Origin: Beroe ovata
Lineage: Eukaryota; Ctenophora; Nuda; Beroida; Beroidae
Assembly (NCBI GenBank): GCA_946803715.1
Contig: CAMPET010000287.1
Span: forward strand, 58,068 to 89,472
DNA length: 31,405 nucleotides
Direction: 5' to 3'
Shown one piece after another: positions 20,701 through 26,500 of the stretch (positions are counted from its first letter, which is position 1; each line of letters starts with the position of its first letter). Below the pieces are notes generated by a model that saw only the letters and a program-made list of their open reading frames with translations, had not been told where the DNA came from and made no database searches. Made by a program: the position numbers and the translations under genes.

Positions 20701-21732
20701 AAAGAGGAATCTGTTATCGCTCTATTTGAGACCCTTGAATCGAATAGCATGCGTCACGGTACGATTATTTGGAAATCATACATATCGCTTTCCTTCAGAC
20801 AACGTTGATCCGTATAGCCCGGCAGCCGATGAATCATCGTATGACTCGCCCATCTCTATCACTGTACTGACTATCGGAATCGTGATATCTGCTGTAGTTT
20901 GTTTCGTGATAGGGCTAACGGTACACATGGTATATCGACGAAGGAAACAGAAGAGGGTGAGTGACCAATACCTCAACAAGTGATATTGATTTGTTGTGTT
21001 ATTGATTATCACATTGTTTGCAAGTTTCCAATTTTCAGTTGTTCACACCTTCTCCTTTCTCCCTCACAGGATTATGTGGATAGTCCAACACACGGGAACA
21101 GTCTCGGTCAATACGCCCCCTTCGTGGGAAGCTGCTCCCACCGAGATGAAACAGGATACCTCCGTCCCAGTTGGACAGGGGTCCACCCCACATGGGAATC
21201 GTACCACCACCCCAGTCACGGAGCATTTACACCCGATACGGGGCTGACATACCTGATGGGAGAAGATGAGGCGCCCCCAGCGTACTGCGACACTTACCCC
21301 CGTCCCTCAGACACTGCTGACTACGCTGAGATTAGGACATTCCCCCTCAGACCCCCTCCCATGTCTCCCCCTGTGCTCCCCCCTGCGGATGCTCCCAGAA
21401 CATCCCCACTCGGTATTCCCCCTCTCAGTACAGCTCCTATGAGTGGGACACCCCTCCACCCTCTCTCTCGACCTATCATCCCACTCGCCGCGCACACGTC
21501 CCTCCCCCTCACCAGAGACTACACAATGGACAGTATCCCAGTGTTCCCACACTGCGGCATGCAGACTTGTGAACCTCATCACGTGTTACCGTCACGTGAC
21601 TCTTATTCGCCCTCACGTGATCTTGATTCTGGTGATCGTATTTCACCTATCGAACACAATAGACAACAACGGCTACAAAACGGACTTATCAGTGATTACA
21701 GCACTAAGCTGCAAGTTTCGAGCAATATTTGA
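3337..21732 (+). CDS. transmembrane semaphorin (Sema-PSI-Ig-Ig-TM-cytoplasmic tail), 5' incomplete
   Basis: Thirteen exons join in frame (103+206+151+52+130+71+74+113+138+351+167+158+663 nt, about 790 codons), with one internal gap between 9753 and 12166. Semaphorins are cell-surface or secreted ligands whose Sema beta-propeller binds plexins; they act in cell guidance and adhesion. Diagnostic stretches in order: GFCPASPFETTSYLKLSG (the C-P-x-x-P segment), HVYFVFRETASE, IGRICKNDVG (the R-x-x-R-x-C-K-x-D-x-G signature), SFFKARFYC, and AASDMGKVHRV (the T-D-R-G-x-x-H-K equivalent). A PSI module with CGWCYD follows, then two Ig domains (DSGYYEC and DEGGYAC), one TM helix ended by RRRKQKR, and a proline-rich tail. 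All junctions are GT..AG and phases agree except across the gap. The signal peptide and first Sema blades are missing. Two Ig domains in a transmembrane semaphorin is unlike most vertebrate classes, which have one or none. Confidence 0.93.
4172..5076. repeat. about 450-bp direct duplication flanking a single N
   Basis: 4172-4628 and 4630-5076 are near-identical apart from scattered substitutions and small indels (for example, about 10 bp present near 4377 and absent near 4832). They abut at an isolated N (4629). Both copies start GCATAACATAGCAATCAC and end TTGGTGTTTACTGTTT. Allelic contigs laid in tandem by the assembler explain this better than a genomic duplication. Confidence 0.85.
5099..5158. 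repeat. 30-bp tandem duplication
   Basis: AGACATCACTCCCAAACACG followed by AGACATCGCC is repeated directly, with a few differences at the end of the second unit. Confidence 0.7.
5745..5890. repeat. opposed (TG)n and (CA)n microsatellites
   Basis: A TG tract at 5745-5781 and a CA tract at 5821-5890 face each other across about 40 bp. This is the same arrangement as at 852-984. Confidence 0.85.
6662..6867 (+). CDS. semaphorin exon: Sema domain, VYFVFRE blade
   Basis: The acceptor is CATCCTCAG before 6662; the donor is GAG|GTAGGG at 6868. Phase 1 in, phase 0 out. It encodes IGFAGTCIDACNSDAITRFN, then a segment with SDPVFVYSFEEGEHVYFVFR and ETASEMATE. Semaphorins show 'EP.FV.......D.VYFFF.E.a.E' at this position. 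The open frame extends upstream of 6662 as far as 6544, so the acceptor rests on phase continuity with the 3337-3439 exon. Confidence 0.88.
6868..7872 (+). other. semaphorin intron
   Basis: A/T-rich non-coding sequence. It includes a perfect 9-bp-stem hairpin (7202-7210 with 7216-7224, loop AGCGG) and poly-C runs. No further coding signal is seen. Confidence 0.7.
7202..7224. repeat. small perfect inverted repeat
   Basis: GTGCTACAC, a 5-nt loop, then GTGTAGCAC. It lies in an intron, with no T-tract or other sign of function. Confidence 0.6.
7873..8023 (+). CDS. semaphorin exon: Sema R-x-x-R-x-C-K-x-D-x-G signature
   Basis: The acceptor is CCCCTACAG before 7873; the donor is ATAG|GTTCGT at 8024. 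Phase 0 in, phase 1 out. It reads KIFSRIGRICKNDVGSSSSF, then MANYFLSFFKARFYC. In semaphorins this is the 'RvaRvCKnDvGG......WtsFlKArL.C' core, one of the most conserved parts of the propeller, so the identification is secure. Confidence 0.96.
8024..9441 (+). other. semaphorin intron
   Basis: Non-coding. It contains TG/CA-rich patches around 8505-8525 and 8750-8845 that create spurious HTHT-type frames on the minus strand. No gene recognised. Confidence 0.7.
9442..9493 (+). CDS. semaphorin exon: small Sema exon (DGVLYATFSGP)
   Basis: The acceptor is TTGTTTCAG before 9442; the donor is AA|GTGAGT at 9494. Phase 1 in, phase 2 out. It encodes DGAVYQDGVLYATFSGPK, matching the semaphorin strand pair that reads '...vyalF....'. 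Its short length and matching phases on both sides support it. Confidence 0.88.
9624..9753 (+). CDS. semaphorin exon: Sema strand 'GSIVCSYPIDTINDVFDGPY'
   Basis: The acceptor is CATTCAG before 9624; the donor is AAC|GTGAGT at 9754. Phase 2 in, phase 0 out. It encodes NLQTGSIVCSYPIDTINDVF, then a segment ending EWMTLPNMNYN. This matches the semaphorin stretch 'gsAVCaY...di..vF.G.y.....' and runs up to the residues that normally precede the R-P-G-x-C motif. The following exon, which should carry that motif, was not found. Confidence 0.93.
10208..10280. repeat. 17-bp tandem repeat, about 4 copies
   Basis: The unit TTTTCGGCAATGTCCAG recurs four times with one- or two-base changes. Confidence 0.85.
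11445..11578. repeat. polypyrimidine CTCACTCCC tandem tract
   Basis: About 130 bp made almost only of C and T with scattered A, built from CTCACTCCC-like units. Such homopyrimidine/homopurine runs can form triplex (H-DNA) and slow polymerases. ORFs reading SLPHSLPL come from it and are not genes. Confidence 0.85.
11893..11972. repeat. 15-bp CATGTGTTACATACC-type tandem repeat
   Basis: Four or five degenerate copies of CATGTGTTACATACC-like units. Confidence 0.65.
12166..12236 (+). CDS. semaphorin exon: Sema 'LTSI...' strand
   Basis: The acceptor is CCTCACAG before 12166; the donor is TCAG|GTAAGC at 12237. In the frame that leaves phase 1 it reads LTSITSYSFLYQGEDIMVLY then AAS. Joined to the next exon it gives AASDMGKVHRVAF, the equivalent of semaphorin 'lt.iaVd.....g..YdvlFlGTdrG.vhKvv'. 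Another frame of this exon is also open, but only this one continues into the 17181 exon in phase. Confidence 0.85.
12703..12780. repeat. (TG)n microsatellite with an N
   Basis: Interrupted TG repeat with an unresolved base at 12748. Confidence 0.9.
12935..13045. repeat. TCAATGACT short repeats
   Basis: The motif GTCAATGACTT or close variants occurs about seven times, including one inverted copy (AATGACTATTGACTATCATAG), giving several overlapping direct and inverted pairings. Confidence 0.75.
13446..13520. repeat. (TG)n microsatellite
   Basis: Interrupted TG repeat with TA, TT and GC interruptions. Minus-strand frames here read THTHTH. Confidence 0.9.
13820..15960. repeat. about 1-kb direct duplication bounded by single Ns
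   Basis: 13820-14945 and 14947 to about 15960 are near-identical from GTGAGTGGTATCACTG through TTAACCCCAGTGTGTGTG, with isolated Ns at 13819 and 14946 at the edges. The main length difference is the 13-bp minisatellite: many copies in the first, about two in the second. This is best explained as two alleles of one locus placed in tandem. Confidence 0.85.
14131..14268. repeat. 13-bp minisatellite CAACCACAGTTCA, about 10 copies
   Basis: Units of CAACCACAGTTCA follow one another with rare changes (GTCCA, CTGTT). The counterpart in the second copy of the duplication (15228-15260) has only two or three units, so the locus varies in length. Confidence 0.9.
16159..16236. repeat. 22-bp tandem repeat, about 4 copies
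   Basis: The unit CATTATCGTGTCACTTAACC is repeated about four times, the last copy diverged (CAGTCATCGTGACACTTAAT). Confidence 0.85.
16613..16645. repeat. (TG)n microsatellite
   Basis: Uninterrupted TG repeat of about 16 units. Confidence 0.95.
16977..17128. mobile_element. MITE-like element with 24-bp terminal inverted repeats
   Basis: The left arm at 16989-17012 (AGTGCGACAACTGACCCCCC then GACA) is matched in inverse at 17093-17116 with one extra base. The body is about 128 bp with no coding capacity. A 10-bp direct repeat, CGCGAGGGCC, flanks it at 16977-16986 and 17119-17128, two bases from each arm. A flanking repeat of 9-11 bp resembles Mutator-type target-site duplications. The interior has two TTAGGG units, too few to call telomeric. 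Confidence 0.6.
17181..17254 (+). CDS. semaphorin exon: Sema 'DMGKVHRVAFI' strand
   Basis: The acceptor is CTGTTTCAG before 17181; the donor is GTG|GTAAGT at 17255. Phase 1 in, phase 0 out. It encodes MGKVHRVAFIRDQDSKVHHT and SYIV, the semaphorin 'GTdrG.lhK.v' blade. The last 19 bases of the exon and the donor are repeated immediately downstream, giving a second, identical GTAAGT donor at 17286. Confidence 0.9.
17236..17297 (+). repeat. 31-bp tandem duplication containing a splice donor
   Basis: CCACACTTCCTACATAGTGG TAAGTGGCACA is present twice without a mismatch, at 17236-17266 and 17267-17297. Use of the second donor would add 31 nt, shift the frame and break phase with the next exon, so the first donor is preferred. 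Confidence 0.9.
17356..17767. repeat. (TG)n microsatellite spanning an assembly gap
   Basis: A TG repeat enters a run of Ns (17413-17729, 317 positions) and a pure TG repeat leaves it. The gap almost certainly reflects a TG tract the assembler could not cross, so its true length is unknown. ORFs across the Ns are meaningless. Confidence 0.95.
18126..18238 (+). CDS. semaphorin exon: last Sema blade
   Basis: The acceptor is CATAACCAG before 18126; the donor is GG|GTAAGT at 18239. Phase 0 in, phase 2 out. It encodes GEGPIQQVVYGGGHVYALGG, then NWMTSVPVNQDCSAPSCG. Semaphorins end the propeller with '..pi..l.l......lyvgs...v.qvPva.C..y.sC', so the two cysteines lead straight into the PSI module. 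Phase 2 at the end fits both the PSI exon at 19590 and the alternative open exon at 18949. Confidence 0.9.
18358..18536. repeat. perfect 46-bp inverted repeat (hairpin) with flanking 13-bp direct repeats
   Basis: 18418-18463 and 18481-18526 are exact reverse complements, separated by a 17-nt loop. The stem begins GACTTTGGAATTTCTGATAA. A 13-bp direct repeat, GTCATCTAAACAT, lies at 18358-18370 and 18524-18536, the second overlapping the stem end. In intronic RNA it would fold into a fully paired 46-bp stem. Options are a recent fold-back insertion, a template-switch product, or a small-RNA precursor. Confidence 0.9.
18949..19273 (+). CDS. candidate alternative 3'-terminal exon encoding a multi-hydrophobic tail
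   Basis: A good acceptor (GTAATGTTGTTGCAG) precedes 18949. An open frame of 108 codons follows to a TAG at 19271, with AATAAA at 19357. The first base completes the split glycine codon left in phase 2 at 18238, so splicing from the last Sema exon reads on without a frame break. The predicted tail starts RFGLAQGLLFVIVSMNVLNK and has three hydrophobic stretches: near codons 4-15, about 50-70 (FVSWVCLDVFYCIMYLSHYL), and about 77-103 (IILLALNVIFVTFLAILYAY). Used as a terminal exon, it would give a Sema protein without PSI, Ig, the usual TM helix or the tail. I do not recognise the sequence. A nested gene starting at the ATG at 18992 or a chance frame are the alternatives. Confidence 0.45.
19357..19362 (+). 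promoter_or_regulatory. AATAAA polyadenylation signal after the alternative exon
   Basis: The canonical hexamer lies 84 nt after the TAG at 19271-19273, inside an intron of the main transcript. Its position fits a terminal exon, although AATAAA can occur by chance in A/T-rich DNA. Confidence 0.4.
19590..19727 (+). CDS. semaphorin exon: PSI (plexin-semaphorin-integrin) module
   Basis: The acceptor is TATTTTCAG before 19590; the donor is AAC|GTGAGT at 19728. Phase 2 in, phase 2 out. It encodes ECRKRHFPHCGWCYDVKLGQ and WSCSTKADCPLQNW, then DSPTITCPVLP. The cysteine-rich pattern C-x(7)-CGWC-x(9)-C-x(5)-C-x(11)-C is the PSI knot that follows the Sema propeller ('C..drdPyCgWd'). Confidence 0.94.
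19728..20076 (+). other. semaphorin intron with A/T-rich repeat
   Basis: Contains tandem units built on TTTATAACTTTAAAGTTTTA (about 19796-19878), with an isolated N at 19911. The ACTTTAAAGT core is itself a palindrome. No coding signal. Confidence 0.75.
19796..19878. repeat. A/T-rich tandem repeat with palindromic ACTTTAAAGT core
   Basis: Three copies of TTTATAACTTTAAAGTT are seen, the last two followed by TTAAACTTATCA. Confidence 0.85.
20077..20427 (+). CDS. semaphorin exon: Ig domain 1 and first half of Ig domain 2
   Basis: The acceptor is GCATTCAG before 20077; the donor is TG|GTAAGT at 20428. Phase 2 in, phase 2 out. Ig1 shows EGETAQFQCTSHDAQVVWTK and LEDSGYYECSINN, the B-strand Cys, C-strand Trp and D-x-G-Y-Y-x-C of an I-set/C2 fold. 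Ig2 begins PVKFRQQPANVSVTSGHQDL and VLNCVVEGFPTPEIW, and is split inside its tryptophan codon. N-glycosylation sequons NKT, NNT and NVS are present, consistent with an extracellular location. Confidence 0.95.
20532..20698 (+). CDS. semaphorin exon: second half of Ig domain 2
   Basis: The acceptor is TGTTTAAG before 20532; the donor is ACAG|GTAAAG at 20699. Phase 2 in, phase 1 out. It completes the Trp codon and encodes WERTNGDLPDGSQQLPGGAL, then a segment with KGDEGGYACFAKNSIG and AYVTLT. This is the classic I-set ending (D-x-G-x-Y-x-C-x-A-x-N-x-x-G). Confidence 0.95.
20799..20956 (+). CDS. semaphorin exon: transmembrane helix and stop-transfer
   Basis: The acceptor is CCTTCAG before 20799; the donor is AGG|GTGAGT at 20957. 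Phase 1 in, phase 0 out. A short juxtamembrane linker rich in D, S and P is followed by ITVLTIGIVISAVVCFVIGL (about 21 hydrophobic residues), then TVHMVYRRRKQKR. The basic cluster after the helix fits a type I protein with the Sema/Ig part outside the cell. Confidence 0.95.
21070..21732 (+). CDS. semaphorin exon: proline-rich cytoplasmic tail and stop
   Basis: The acceptor is CCCTCACAG before 21070; phase 0; TGA stop at 21730-21732. The 220-residue tail is rich in Pro, Ser, Thr and Tyr. Candidate docking sites are EAPPAYCD (a PPxY, WW-domain ligand type), TADYAEIRTF (YAEI, close to the YEEI ligand of Src-family SH2 domains), DETGYLRP, and several P-x-x-P runs (LRPPPMSPPVLPPADAP). It suggests intracellular ('reverse') signalling. 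Partners are inferred from motifs only. The exon DNA also carries three CACGTG hexamers near 21580-21620. Confidence 0.93.
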   Translation, partial: DYVDSPTHGNSLGQYAPFVGSCSHRDETGYLRPSWTGVHPTWESYHHPSHGAFTPDTGLTYLMGEDEAPPAYCDTYPRPSDTADYAEIRTFPLRPPPMSPPVLPPADAPRTSPLGIPPLSTAPMSGTPLHPLSRPIIPLAAHTSLPLTRDYTMDSIPVFPHCGMQTCEPHHVLPSRDSYSPSRDLDSGDRISPIEHNRQQRLQNGLISDYSTKLQVSSNI

Positions 21733-22679
21733 TACTACCGACTGTTTTTTAATCTTTTTCAGTGGGATTTATGAAACTTGAATTCGACAATTTCATTGAG
21801 CAGAAACCTTGACTGTCGATGTGAACGATTTTTTGTACTGCGTTTTTAACTTGACGTAATGTTGATTGATTGTGTTCATGTGAATACGTGGAAATGAATT
21901 TAGATCATAGACCTTAATTGAAGTCTCAAATGCATTTTTATGTTTTAATTTGAAAAATTAAGACTCGCAATTTAGTATACGATTAATTCTGTTTTTGACT
22001 TTTCAATTTAGATCAAAATTTAAAAATATTTTATCATTCTTCTTTAATCCACAACCTTCTCAATCTCATGTGAAATATGTTTCATAGGGGAATCTTAAAA
22101 TAAGAACATGGTTTTTAGATTAAAGTAAGTTTACTACTACAGGTCGTAATTTATTTTGTTCATTATGTTACAAGTGTCATTATGAATATGTAGTCGACGT
22201 GCCCTTCAGTTTTAAAGCTTAGTGTATCATGGTTTTGGAATTTAAAGTTTACGACGCACTGTTCCCTTCTAGAAAGCTTCGTATAACTATTATAATAAGC
22301 AATGTTCAGTCGAGGGTTTTGCCTTCGGGTCTCCCATTGAAATTATCGATAAGGAATGTAAACTGAAGCGTACTATTGACATTGTTACACTTGAATTACA
22401 ATGTAAATATAATGCAATTTTATATTTTTGATAATTGTAAACTGAAGCTTCATTAGATTTTGCATTAGATCGTCTATAGTAATAGTATTGCTGCTGGGCT
22501 TCCTACCTGCTACCGTCAGCGCTGCGCAATAATGATTCCGCCTTGCTTGCAGTGCAGACTGCAGTGGGATCATAAATGATAAAATCCCGATCCCGCCAGC
22601 TCCAGCGAGGTAGAGAGTATAAATTATACAAATCTTGCAGTAGAACTATATTAGTCTAGTCGGGCGGGAAATTGCTATC

Positions 22680-22793
22680 GCGCGGCGCTTGTAGGATTTT
22701 ACCCTACCGTCGGTGCGCGCGATTTTCAATCCGCCCCTTGCCAGGGATAAAATCCCGCCAGCAAGGGTAGGGTGAAATCCTACAACGCGGCGC
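22680..22793. repeat. GC-rich inverted repeat A
   Basis: GCTTGTAGGATTTTACCCTACC (about 22687-22708) pairs with GGTAGGGTGAAATCCTACAA (about 22766-22785) with one internal difference, and both outer flanks are CGCGGCGC-like. The interior carries a second small stem (CCTTGCC...GGCAAGG type). The motif ATAAAATCCCG also occurs at 22579-22589, suggesting remnants of one element family. Confidence 0.7.
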
Positions 22794-22825
22794 AAACTTT
22801 TCTTCATGTCAGATGCTATTGCCGC

Positions 22826-22973
22826 GCCGGATGTTATATCTGTCCACTGTTCATGTTTCTTATGCGCGCGGAGCGCGAGCGCGCGCCTTCATCGAGGCCG
22901 GAACAGGCCTAGGCCTTCGATGCAGATGTACTAGAAAGCGCGCGCATGAAACAGTGGACAGATAACATCCGGC
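22826..22973. repeat. GC-rich inverted repeat B
   Basis: The left arm at 22826-22855 (GCCGGATGTTATATCTGTCC then ACTGTTCATG) is matched inversely at 22945-22973 (CATGAAACAGTGGACAGATA then ACATCCGGC). The loop contains long runs of GCGC and a small palindrome, AGGCCTAGGCCT. Confidence 0.85.
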
Positions 22974-23000
22974 AAAGATATGCTATATTGTCAGATTTCA

Positions 23001-23071
23001 TCTGACCTCAGTTTCTCGCGCGCGCCTTCGATGATTCGATGAAAGCGCGCGTGCGCGAGAAACAGGTCAGA
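23001..23071. repeat. GC-rich inverted repeat C
   Basis: TCTGACCTCAGTTTCTCGCG (from 23001) pairs with CGCGAGAAACAGGTCAGA (to 23071), apart from a 2-bp bulge. The loop carries GCGCGC runs around CTTCGATGATTCGATGAAAG. A partial further arm, TTGACCTGTTCCTCGTGTGC, follows at about 23108, so the same element type occurs at least three times in a row. Confidence 0.85.
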
Positions 23072-23477
23072 TAACATTTGACAAAGATGCTATAAATATA
23101 TATATACTTGACCTGTTCCTCGTGTGCGCGCCTTTATCGCGCAATTTTTGTGCAAATAGAACTTAAGTTAAAGTTAAGTTAAGTTAAACTTGCCGAAATG
23201 TTAGGACAGAATATATAGGACAGATTTTATTGAAAACCTCATTTTTTGATAGCATTTCTCCCAATGAAGCATGTTAAGTTTCAGCCTACTTCAACATCAT
23301 TTAATATTAATTACATTTCTATGTGCTCTATGGTTCAAATTCAATTCAATTGGTACTTTTTCCTTTATTCTCCTATTTGATCATGATATCATTCAATGGA
23401 ATGAACTACATTGGTAAATTGACTCATATTTACTGCCAAACTTAGAGGGGTATGATGGTTGAAAAGTTGGTGCTACA

Positions 23478-23530
23478 ATGACATCTGCATCTTCATCGGT
23501 TTTACCTGTTCATAGAGAAGAAACATCTGG
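23478..23530 (+). CDS. WD40 gene exon 1 with start codon
   Basis: ATG at 23478 (context CTACAATGA) reads MTSASSSVLPVHREETS and ends in phase 2 at GG|GTGAGA. The split glycine codon is completed by the A at 23851 and continues GGTVKGHIKLEDGLN. The phase match and donor quality make this the preferred start over the ATG at 23798. Confidence 0.75.
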
Positions 23531-26500
23531 GTGAGAAGTGAAAAATGTATGCTTAGTCATAAAACCTCACTTTATTTCTGTGAATATGCTAAATAATTTT
23601 TGACCTGTACTGTCCTAACAGTGAACTTTTTTACTCTCATTAACACATGGTCATTAATATGATAAGGCCTCAAGAGGGTGGCCTCATTGACAGTTTTTAC
23701 GATCGGCAAAGTGCCCTCCCTCAGCTCTACCAAAAAGCTCTTGATGTAAAACATATTTTCAGTTCAATTGAACCTGCATTAAGCTTAGAATTACTGAATG
23801 GACACCCATTTTTTCATGCATCAAATAACTCAAACTTACTATGATTTTAGAGGTACAGTCAAAGGACATATCAAGCTTGAAGATGGTCTGAACATTCGTG
23901 ATCTTTTAGATCTCAAGGATGCTTTTCTGGTAATCAGCTGCTGTCAAAAATTCATTACTGAAAGTTACGATTTATAGCTTCCTACATCATGATTTACTTT
24001 GCAATTTTGTCCAGGACATAACTGAAGGTCGATCAGAGAAAATTTCTTTTACAGAATTCAAAGAAGCTTGCCAGACTATTCTTGGTAGTTCCCATGATGA
24101 ACAGGTTAAGATTTAACATAATAATATTGTGACAATAAAATACAAATCCCTGTAACTTGATACAGATTTCCCTCAATTGTCCATTTCCTCAGCTAAAAGA
24201 ATTGTACCTTCAAGTAGATGTAGCAGGTGAAGGGCATATTGATTGGGTGAGTACCTATGTAATGTTTGTGTGCAGATTGAAAGTGTCCTTAAATATGCCC
24301 TTCTGGACAGTTGGGTCAGTGCAGGCTATTAGATAGCCATCACTCATTAATCATTTGTATTCAGGACATGTTTTGCTCACATCTACTGCGTCAGTTTTAT
24401 GAGAAGGATGACAAAATGAAGGCAACAAAAGTAAGTCTTTGTCTTACTTTGATGAATGGTAGACGTAAGGAATGGTTGGTGAGTTTTTACACCTTTCCAT
24501 AATGCCCCTTCCCCATAGGTCCCTCAATGGCAGAGGCATCGTCCAATAGGTAGTCCACATAAGGAGACAGTTCAGTGCATTGACATTCTTCAGAATCCAA
24601 AACGTTACATCACCATCAGCAAGGTTATATATTATTATCGTGGATTTTGAAGTGTTCGACTCCTGTAACAGTTCCATCTAACAATGTATGTTATTACAGG
24701 AAGGGATGATAGGTATATGGGATATGAAAATGAAGATGACCAACATGTTGAAAGTCGAGAGTGGTTTAGTCAAGTCTAGGAATTTGTGGATCACTAGTAT
24801 GGCAGTCCTCCATAACTTATCACACAAAATAGCAGTTGCCAGTACCAGCAAAGAAATAAGTAGGTCACCACTTATTGCATTTGCTTCTGATGCTGAGTAA
24901 TCTTTTGAGCTATTGTGTTACAATGTGTTGCGATTTCAGTGATTTATGATCTCCAGTCAAAGAAGGGAACCTCATGTACATGCAGAATACAGGGTCTACC
25001 CTATGCTCCTCTGTCCCTTCACTACTGGTAAATCATTGTTGGTAAATAGTCGTTCTACTCTAGCCAGGATATATGTATATTGTTTACAGCATAACCAACC
25101 GTGTTTGTTTCTTCATTTTACATTTATTTTCTATTTATTCTTTTTTTCATTCATTTCATTATTTCAATTCACAGACGTACCGTTTCTAGGAGCAGTTCTA
25201 AAGAGTCTATCCTGTGTTATGGTGATGTCCACGGTAACGTTACCGCCTTCTTATTCTCTAAGACAGATTCTACGAATCTGTTCGAACCGACATCACGGCA
25301 GTCCTCTGATAAAGATGCCCAAGGTAAGTGATGGCAAGATTTAGCTTCTGTAACATATTCATGACAATCCAACGATTCGCTGCACGATGAAAACATTATC
25401 AATCATGTGGACATTATCAATCATAACAAGAATTGATCCACCGTCCTCCAGATGTGACGGATGTTCAGTATGAGAAGATTCTAGCTGGTCACTACGAGCA
25501 TGTCAAAGTGGTCACACACAGAGGTCACTCTGGCTGGACTAGGAAGGTCATGTATGCTCCTCATCTCGATCTGATCATCAGCTGCTCCACAACGAGTACA
25601 AACTCCCTGGTCCTGGGAATGAAAGAGAAGAACAAGACTCAGATGAGAACGTGAGTGAAGGAGAAATAACACATGTTGTAGGTTGCGAGTACACATGATT
25701 TTTCCAGCTTTATCTTTCTCTAGTCAGATTTTCTTCCCTTACCTCTGGTAGTCTTGATTTTAATGTATTGTGTTTTCAGAACCGCATTCAACGTCCCACA
25801 AGGAGTGAACTGTTTCGATTACAATCCCAATATGAACATCATAGCGACCGGGGATGTTGATCTTATGGTTCGACTCTGGAACCCTTACGTCAAGAAACCA
25901 GTTGGTGTAAGTGATCAGATTGACTACTGCAATCTGTGTAAACTTTATATAGCTCGTATCTATGGCGACTATCCATGACAACTTTACTCCATTCCCTTTA
26001 GGTGCTAGGTGGTCACATGACCTCAGTAACCCACGTTATTCTCAATGGTAGTCGTGGTCAGCTGATCAGTCTGAGTATGGATAAAACATTCCGAATATGG
26101 GATGTTCAGAGGCAGGCTTGTTTACAGAGACTCACTGGGATACTTGCCAAGGGTCCTGATGGTATGTTTCGTATATTCTGCGGATGCAATCAAACATTCT
26201 TACACGTTATTTGCAGTTTCTCTGAGTTTTCTGAGGACTGGTCACTACCAGTGCCTACTTCTTGTTGTTTTCACTGGATCCTAATCCTGATATGGTAGAT
26301 TATCACTAGATATTCCTCTTTACACAACGTACTAACGAGCAACTTGTTCAGTCCTCTACTCACCTGTACCAGTCACCCTGCTATTCGATGAGCCGCGCAA
26401 TCGTCTCATCATGAGCTCCAACAACCTCCTCTCCATCATGGACATGAAGCCGGAAATGAAGGATCGAGTTCTAAGTCATGAGAAACCCATCACTTGCACC

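Larger units (their letters stand above)
21733..23477. other. intergenic region: semaphorin 3' UTR and hairpin elements
   Basis: The first part is A/T-rich and probably 3' UTR; an ATTAAA at about 22116-22121 is a possible weak poly(A) signal, with no clear AATAAA. From about 22480 it becomes unusual: CpG-rich inverted repeats (22680-23160), then A/T-rich DNA with TTAAGTTAAGTTAAAC units up to the ATG of the next gene at 23478. No TATA box, X-box or other promoter element was recognised with confidence. Confidence 0.6.

Noticed and set aside
23798-23929. Alternative start of the WD40 gene at ATG 23798
   Set aside because: Exon 23478-23530 has a good donor and exact phase match to an acceptor at 23851; the 23798 extension looks like intron.
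25175-25189. Acceptor TTCACAG at 25174 for WD40 exon 9
   Set aside because: Joining there makes an in-frame TGA; the TTTCTAG acceptor at 25189 keeps the frame and the family pattern.
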